DNA of 64,000 nt from Lysinibacillus agricola. GTDB taxonomy: Bacteria; Bacillota; Bacilli; Bacillales_A; Planococcaceae. Position 1 is the first letter of the stretch; each line of letters begins with the position of its first letter. The notes under the pieces were generated by a model. The model had not been told where the DNA came from and made no database searches. It was given only the letters and a program-made list of their open reading frames with translations. This document shows, in pieces, positions 59,297-64,000 of this stretch. The position numbers were made by a program, and so were the translations under genes. Location of the stretch: contig NZ_CP067341.1 in NCBI RefSeq assembly GCF_016638705.1, positions 1,615,501-1,679,500 on the forward strand, in the 5' to 3' direction.

Positions 59297-60529
59297 ATGA
59301 AGAAATTTTCATATAAAGTGTTAACCGTGGCTACTTTGGCAACGATTATTACCGCAGCTAACAGTGGCACTATTCAGGCACTTGCGCAAGAACAGGTCAC
59401 TCAAGAACAAAAAATAGGGAATTATTATACATTAGGACCTGAAGGATTGAAGAAAGCCTTAGCTGAAACAGGGTCTCATATTCTTGTAATGGATTTATAC
59501 GCAAAAACAATGATTAAACAGCCGAATGTAAACCTATCCAAAATTGATTTAGGTTCTGAAGGAGGAGAATTAATCAAAAATATTCACCTTAATCAGGAAC
59601 TGTCTCGAATCAATGCGAATTATTGGTTAGATACGGCGAAGCCAAAAATTCAAAAGACAGCACGTAATATTGTAAATTACGATGAACAATTTAATAATTA
59701 TTACGACACATTAATAGACACTGTACAAAAGAAAGATAAGGAAGGATTAAAAGAAGGCATTGGTGATTTAATCAGTACGATTAATACAAATTCAAAAGAA
59801 GTTACAGAAGTAATTAAGATGTTAGAAGCCTTCAAAACAAAGCTATATACAAATACTATAGATTTTAAAAATAATATTGGTGGTCCGGATGGGAAAGGTG
59901 GATTAACGGCAATATTAGCCGGAAAACAAGCTTTGGTTCCACAACTTCAAGCTGAAATTGAGAATCTACGTGCTACTCAGAAAGCACATTTTGATAATGT
60001 ATTAGCATGGTCAATTGGTGGTGGATTGGGAGCAGCCATTTTAGTTATTGGAACCATTGCAGGTGGGGTAGTAATTGTTGTAACTGGTGGTACAGCAACT
60101 CCGCTTGTTGTAGGTGGTCTTACAGTTCTTGGTGCAGCTGGTATTGGTTTAGGAACAGCAGCTGGTGTTACGGCATCTAATCATATGAGCTCTTACAACG
60201 AAATATCTAATAAAATCGGAGAATTAACGATGAAAGCCGATTTTGCTAACCAAGCAATTATTTCACTTAGTAACGCAAAAGACACTTTGACATACTTATA
60301 TCAAACAGTGGATCAAGCGATAATGTCTCTAACGAATATTCAGCAACAATGGAATACAATGGGGGCAAATTATAAAGATTTATATGATAATATCGATCAA
60401 ATGCAAGATCATAAGCTTTCTTTAATACCTGATGATTTAAAAGCGGCTAAACAAAGTTGGAACGATATTCATAAAGATGCGGAATTTATTGCAAAAGACA
60501 TTGCTTTTAAACAAGAAGATAAGAATTGA
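59297..60529 (+). CDS. Hbl/Nhe-family enterotoxin component, L1-like (second of three)
   Basis: About 410 residues, secreted (signal peptide MKKFSYKV, cleavage after QALA near residue 32). Mostly helical, with a long hydrophobic hairpin near residues 235-285 (WSIGGGLGAAILVIGTIAGG, then further VVIVVT and VVGGLTVLG runs) that corresponds to the beta-tongue head that enters the target membrane in HBL/NHE proteins. I use the ATG at 59297 with GAGGAGG upstream. It follows the first toxin gene by 32 bases. Confidence 0.9.
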   Translation: MKKFSYKVLTVATLATIITAANSGTIQALAQEQVTQEQKIGNYYTLGPEGLKKALAETGSHILVMDLYAKTMIKQPNVNLSKIDLGSEGGELIKNIHLNQELSRINANYWLDTAKPKIQKTARNIVNYDEQFNNYYDTLIDTVQKKDKEGLKEGIGDLISTINTNSKEVTEVIKMLEAFKTKLYTNTIDFKNNIGGPDGKGGLTAILAGKQALVPQLQAEIENLRATQKAHFDNVLAWSIGGGLGAAILVIGTIAGGVVIVVTGGTATPLVVGGLTVLGAAGIGLGTAAGVTASNHMSSYNEISNKIGELTMKADFANQAIISLSNAKDTLTYLYQTVDQAIMSLTNIQQQWNTMGANYKDLYDNIDQMQDHKLSLIPDDLKAAKQSWNDIHKDAEFIAKDIAFKQEDKN

Positions 60530-60556
60530 AAATAAAATACATAGGAGGAATATAAA

Positions 60557-61669
60557 ATGAATAAAAAATCTCTTTACAAAGTACTCGCTGTATCGACATT
60601 ATTAACCTTGACTACAACTTCTGTAATCTCTCCAGTAACAGCATTTGCCGAGACAAGTAAAATTGAGCAAGCGAGCAATAGTGATACATCTCTTTCAGCA
60701 AACGAAGCGAAGATGAAAGAAACCTTGCAAAAGGCGGGACTTTTTGCAAAATCTATGAATGCTTATTCTTATATGTTAATTAAGAATCCAGATGTGAACT
60801 TTGAAGGAATTAATATTAATGGATATCCGGATTTACCAGGTAAAATTGTACAAGACCAAAAGGATGCAAGAGCACACGCCCTTTCATGGGATACAAAAGT
60901 AAAAAAACAGCTTATCGATACATTGACAGGTATTATTGAATACGATACAAAGTTTGAAAATTATTATGACATAATTGTAGATGCAATAAATACAGGAGAT
61001 GGAGAGACGTTAATAGAAGGGATTACAGATTTACGAGAAGAGATTCAACAAAATCAAAAGTATGCACAACAATTAATAGTAGAATTAACTAAATTAAGAA
61101 ATGATGTTGGACAAGATGTTAGAGCGTTTGGAGGTAACAAAGAGCTTTTACAGTCGATTTTAAAAAACCAAGGGGTTGCAGTGGAGGATGATCAAAAGCG
61201 CCTAAATGAAGTTTTAGAATCAGTAAACTATTATAAGAAATTAGAGTCTGATGGAATAATAACAGTATCTGTGCCTTCTATTCCTACGTGGATTGCTGGT
61301 GGTGTTATGCTGGGGATAGCAAGAGATCAATTAGGTCAATTAGAACCGTTATTAGCACAATTAAGACAGACAGTTGATTATAAAATAACATTAAATCGTG
61401 TAGTTGGAATTGCACATAGTAATATTAGTGAGATGTACAATGCACTCGATGATGCTATTAATGCTCTTACTTTTATGTCTACGCAATGGAATGACTTAGA
61501 CTCTCAATATTCGGGGGTATTGAGACATATCGAGAATGCATCTGATAAAGCGGAACAAAATAAATTTAAATTTTTACTCCCTAACTTGAAATCAGCTAAA
61601 GATAGCTGGAAAACATTAAAAATAGATGCAGACACATTAAAAGCAGGGATAAAAGAGTTGAAAATATAA
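60557..61669 (+). CDS. Hbl/Nhe-family enterotoxin component, B-like (third of three)
   Basis: A 370-residue secreted protein with a signal peptide ending in AFA near residue 31. It has the same helical bundle as its neighbours and a short hydrophobic hairpin (VPSIPTWIAGGVMLGIA near residues 240-256), smaller than that of the second component. The three genes form one operon with AGGAGG sites at each start and a terminator at 61708-61738. Three-part composition is shared by both Hbl and Nhe of the Bacillus cereus group. Confidence 0.9.
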   Translation: MNKKSLYKVLAVSTLLTLTTTSVISPVTAFAETSKIEQASNSDTSLSANEAKMKETLQKAGLFAKSMNAYSYMLIKNPDVNFEGININGYPDLPGKIVQDQKDARAHALSWDTKVKKQLIDTLTGIIEYDTKFENYYDIIVDAINTGDGETLIEGITDLREEIQQNQKYAQQLIVELTKLRNDVGQDVRAFGGNKELLQSILKNQGVAVEDDQKRLNEVLESVNYYKKLESDGIITVSVPSIPTWIAGGVMLGIARDQLGQLEPLLAQLRQTVDYKITLNRVVGIAHSNISEMYNALDDAINALTFMSTQWNDLDSQYSGVLRHIENASDKAEQNKFKFLLPNLKSAKDSWKTLKIDADTLKAGIKELKI

Positions 61670-61707
61670 CTTGTTGTCACTCCTGCTAAATAAGAGGAAA
61701 CAAAAGA

Positions 61708-61738
61708 GCGAGAAGTTAGTCACTTCTTGCTTTCTTTG
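61708..61738 (+). terminator. Terminator of the toxin operon
   Basis: GCGAGAAGT and ACTTCTTGC arms, one G-T wobble, followed by a T-rich tract. Confidence 0.75.
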
Positions 61739-61763
61739 CGTACTCACTAAAACGTAGCGTGAT

Positions 61764-62531
61764 CTATATCAATAAATCTGATACGACCTGAACAATCAAC
61801 AAGAAAAAAATGATTGGTAATAAAATTTGAATCCACCTTGTTTTGATATAAGGAATGATCTTTAAACCTAAGAACGAGCCAACAATAGAGCCAATTGAAA
61901 CAGGAATGGCGATTCCCCAATTAACAATGCCCGTAAAGTAGTAAAAGAGAAAGGCACCTGTACAACTTGAAAACGTAATAATTCTTGTTAACTCAACCGC
62001 TTTTATATAGGTATAGTGCTTTTTAAGATGATAGGTTACATTCATTTGAGCTGAGCCTGGTCCAAAACCACCGTCATATATTGAAACCGCAAATGGAATG
62101 AGTTTATTAATTGGTTGTTCCTCCGTTTCTTTTATATCCTTTACCATTAATTTATTACTGCAAAGCACAACGAAAAATGAGAAAATTAAGAATACGCAAG
62201 CTACAATATTCATGATTTGTTCCGATAATCGAGTGGCTAAAAATGCGCCAAATACACCTCCTAAACTAGCAATCATCATTAAAGATGTGAATTTTTTTAA
62301 CGATAAATGTCCTTTAATTACAAACGATACGACATTCGATAGAGCTGAAATTCCTGTCGCAAATTTATTAACTGCTACAGTTGTATGTATCGGAATGCCA
62401 ATAAGTAACATTGCCGGCAACAAGATAAAGCCTGCAGCGCCGAAAAGAACACCAATGACTGCTGCAAGTAAGCCGATTGTTAATAAAATAAATCCGTTTA
62501 CTGAAAACCATTCCTGTAGTAAAATTTCCAT
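61764..62531 (-). CDS. TSUP family sulfite or sulfonate exporter
   Basis: A 255-residue membrane protein of the TauE/SafE (TSUP) family with eight predicted spans. The repeated motifs GVLFGAAGFILLPAML (about residues 27-42) and FGPGSAQM (about 157-164) are the family's two half-repeats. It probably exports a sulfur-containing anion. The ATG at 62531 follows GAGGTGAT. Divergent from a LysR gene, which fits control by sulfur metabolites. Confidence 0.85.
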   Translation of the reverse strand: MEILLQEWFSVNGFILLTIGLLAAVIGVLFGAAGFILLPAMLLIGIPIHTTVAVNKFATGISALSNVVSFVIKGHLSLKKFTSLMMIASLGGVFGAFLATRLSEQIMNIVACVFLIFSFFVVLCSNKLMVKDIKETEEQPINKLIPFAVSIYDGGFGPGSAQMNVTYHLKKHYTYIKAVELTRIITFSSCTGAFLFYYFTGIVNWGIAIPVSIGSIVGSFLGLKIIPYIKTRWIQILLPIIFFLLIVQVVSDLLI

Positions 62532-62595
62532 CAAATCACCTCTAAACCTAAATTACTGCTAAACAATACATAAAACAAATATATAATAATTGCTT

Positions 62596-62618
62596 ATTCA
62601 TAAATTAAATTTATGAAT
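62596..62618. promoter_or_regulatory. LysR operator between TSUP and LysR genes
   Basis: ATTCATAAA and TTTATGAAT are perfect 9-bp arms around TTAAA, located 18 bases before the LysR start codon and 65 bases before the TSUP start. Typical place for an autoregulating LysR site. Confidence 0.7.
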
Positions 62619-62635
62619 AGGGAGGAGTGAATAAA

Positions 62636-63520
62636 ATGAACTTGCATGCATTAAGGATTTTTACGAATGTGGCAAAACATGGGGGAATCACCGCGGCGGC
62701 CAATAAAATGCTGCTTAGTCAACCAGCTGTCACAATTCAAATACGGAAATTAGAGAGCGAAATAGGGACAAAATTGATTGAAGGGAAAGGGCGTGGTATT
62801 CAATTAACTCCTGAGGGGAAGTTTTTGTATGAGCAGGGAATGCGTTTATTTTATTTAGAAGCACAAATTGATGAAAAGCTCGGTAAATTTTTAGCGAAAG
62901 AAGAAAAAATACATATTGCTTCTTCCTATATACCAATAAACTATATACTCCCGCCTATTATAGCAGCGTATAAGCTTGCTAATCCTCACATTGAATTTTT
63001 TGTGTCGCTAGGCAATGTGAAATCTGTGGAAGAGCAAGTTCTGAGTTATGAAGTAGATCTTGGTTTTGTCGTGCAAAATAAAATAGGTCATCCTGATTTA
63101 CAGTTTGAAAAAATACTAGATATCCCGTTTTGGTTTGTTGTTCACCCATCACATTCTATGGCAAATCAAACAGTCTCCATTTATGAATTATCGAATGAGG
63201 ACTTTATTTATCGGGAACGTGGTAGCTCGACACTTGATTTATTGGAGGCCGTTTTTTACACGTTAAACAGTCCGTTACCTAAATTAGGACTTCAAATGCA
63301 GGGCTTACATGAATCGATTAAAGTAGTGGAAGCAGGGTACGGTATGACTTTAGCACCGTCCTACAGTGTAACTGACAGTATAACAAATGGGAAACTAGCT
63401 CGGGTGTATGTAGAACATGCAGATATTCAGCAAAGTTTATTTATATGTACACGCAAATCAGATATAGAAGAGCATTCATTTATTCAGTATTTAAAAGATC
63501 ATTTAAACGCTATAAATTAA
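62636..63520 (+). CDS. LysR family transcriptional regulator (CysL-like)
   Basis: A 294-residue LysR protein: HTH (ITAAANKMLLSQPAVTIQI, about residues 18-36), then the effector domain (IHIASSYIPINYILPP onwards). I use the ATG at 62636, with GGGAGGAG 8 bases upstream; the GTG at 62627 is in frame but overlaps that site. The pairing with a divergent TSUP exporter resembles CysL-type regulation of sulfite handling. Confidence 0.9.
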   Translation: MNLHALRIFTNVAKHGGITAAANKMLLSQPAVTIQIRKLESEIGTKLIEGKGRGIQLTPEGKFLYEQGMRLFYLEAQIDEKLGKFLAKEEKIHIASSYIPINYILPPIIAAYKLANPHIEFFVSLGNVKSVEEQVLSYEVDLGFVVQNKIGHPDLQFEKILDIPFWFVVHPSHSMANQTVSIYELSNEDFIYRERGSSTLDLLEAVFYTLNSPLPKLGLQMQGLHESIKVVEAGYGMTLAPSYSVTDSITNGKLARVYVEHADIQQSLFICTRKSDIEEHSFIQYLKDHLNAIN

Positions 63521-63550
63521 CCAATCTAAAAGTAATAGAACCAAAATTGG

Positions 63551-63585
63551 GAATAAGCATTAGAATGCTTATTCTCGATTTTTTC
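63551..63585 (+). terminator. Terminator of the LysR gene
   Basis: GAATAAGCATT and AATGCTTATTC form a perfect 11-bp stem with a 2-base loop; T run follows. Confidence 0.85.
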
Positions 63586-63691
63586 ATAGAATTTCTCTTC
63601 TTTTTTATTTCCATTCCTTGTCATAATAATATATAGTAATTGTACTCAAACACAGTGAGTAATTTAATTCTTTAATAATTAGGAGGATATT

Positions 63692-64000
63692 ATGGGGAGA
63701 TTAGTTCATTTCGAAATTCATGTAAGTGACATGGAACGTGCAAAGAAATTTTATGGAGAGGTATTTGGTTGGTCATTTAAAGACTGGAGTGATTATGCGG
63801 GAATGCCTTACTTTGGAGCGGTGACTGGCAATGCAGACGAACCTGGAGTCGATGGTGCTTTAATGCAACGTCAAGGTGCTTCTCCAGAACCAAACCAAGC
63901 TTTAAATGGATTTGCTTGTACAATGGGCGTGGAAAATTACGATGTAACGGAAGCTAAAGTTCTTGAGAATGGCGGCAAGGTTGCAATGCCGAAATATGCT
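63692..64000 (+). CDS. VOC family (glyoxalase-like) protein, partial
   Basis: The first 103 codons of a gene that continues beyond the window. AGGAGG precedes the ATG. It starts with the VOC fold pattern LVHFEIHVSDMERAKKFYGEVFGW (metal ligand position H8 or E10), continuing through ADEPGVDGALM and the second beta-alpha-beta unit. Members include glyoxalases and lyases; the substrate cannot be inferred. Confidence 0.9.
   Translation, partial: MGRLVHFEIHVSDMERAKKFYGEVFGWSFKDWSDYAGMPYFGAVTGNADEPGVDGALMQRQGASPEPNQALNGFACTMGVENYDVTEAKVLENGGKVAMPKYA

Noticed and set aside
1..64000. Prophage, conjugative element or integrase-borne island
   Set aside because: No integrase, phage structural gene, relaxase or tRNA-adjacent attachment site is seen; the only transposase is that of the ISL3 copy.

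Overview
The window reads as AT-rich Bacillales chromosome, most likely Lysinibacillus or a close relative. The evidence is the gene content (SigY-YxlC-YxlD module, DUF3918, YitT, NptA-type and YbfB-type proteins), strong AGGAGG ribosome-binding sites, and intergenic repeats of a Bacillaceae style. I see no rRNA or tRNA genes and no CRISPR array. The genus call is inference from protein recognition, not from a marker gene.

Layout. 0-6 kb: a partial ABC ATPase, two TetR regulators, a CPBP membrane protease, LysR and TetR remnants, and an ABC efflux pair. 6-12.5 kb: a HTH/coiled-coil protein framed by inverted repeats, a methyltransferase-DedA pair, an ISL3-family insertion sequence with an intact 8-bp target duplication, and an OmpR/histidine kinase pair. 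12.8-24.4 kb: a Na/Pi symporter, a LysR/MFS pair, a DUF3267 protein, YitT, and a five-gene ABC operon ending in a GntR regulator. 24.5-32.9 kb: a WYL regulator facing AlkC and an imine-reductase-like enzyme, a group II intron stub, and an ECF sigma module with two near-identical sigma-type promoters, the second before a CPBP protein. 33-39 kb is a graveyard: two partly homogenised copies of a truncated permease gene, 21-bp tandem repeats, an orphan Fur-type promoter and an atypical response regulator. 39-43 kb: a Fur-controlled siderophore ABC transporter.

43.6-55.4 kb is rich in antibiotic-resistance functions: class D beta-lactamase, a class B penicillin-binding protein, an Lsa-like ABC-F ribosome protection protein, and an operon of a Cfr-family 23S rRNA methyltransferase, a stand-alone paralogue of ribosomal protein L3 with an enlarged loop at the peptidyl-transferase side, and a cytosolic SurA-N-like protein. 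Leader ORFs, attenuator-like terminators and a hairpin over a Shine-Dalgarno sequence precede these genes. I infer a drug-inducible programme that protects or remodels the peptidyl-transferase centre. The Cfr-L3-SurA operon is the best candidate for an undescribed system.

56-61.7 kb: a Fic-fold protein whose catalytic histidine is replaced, then a complete three-gene operon of secreted Hbl/Nhe-type helical pore-forming toxin components. The window ends with a TSUP anion exporter and its divergent LysR regulator, and the start of a VOC-fold gene. Composite palindromic repeats separate these 48-58 kb modules, which suggests piecemeal acquisition.
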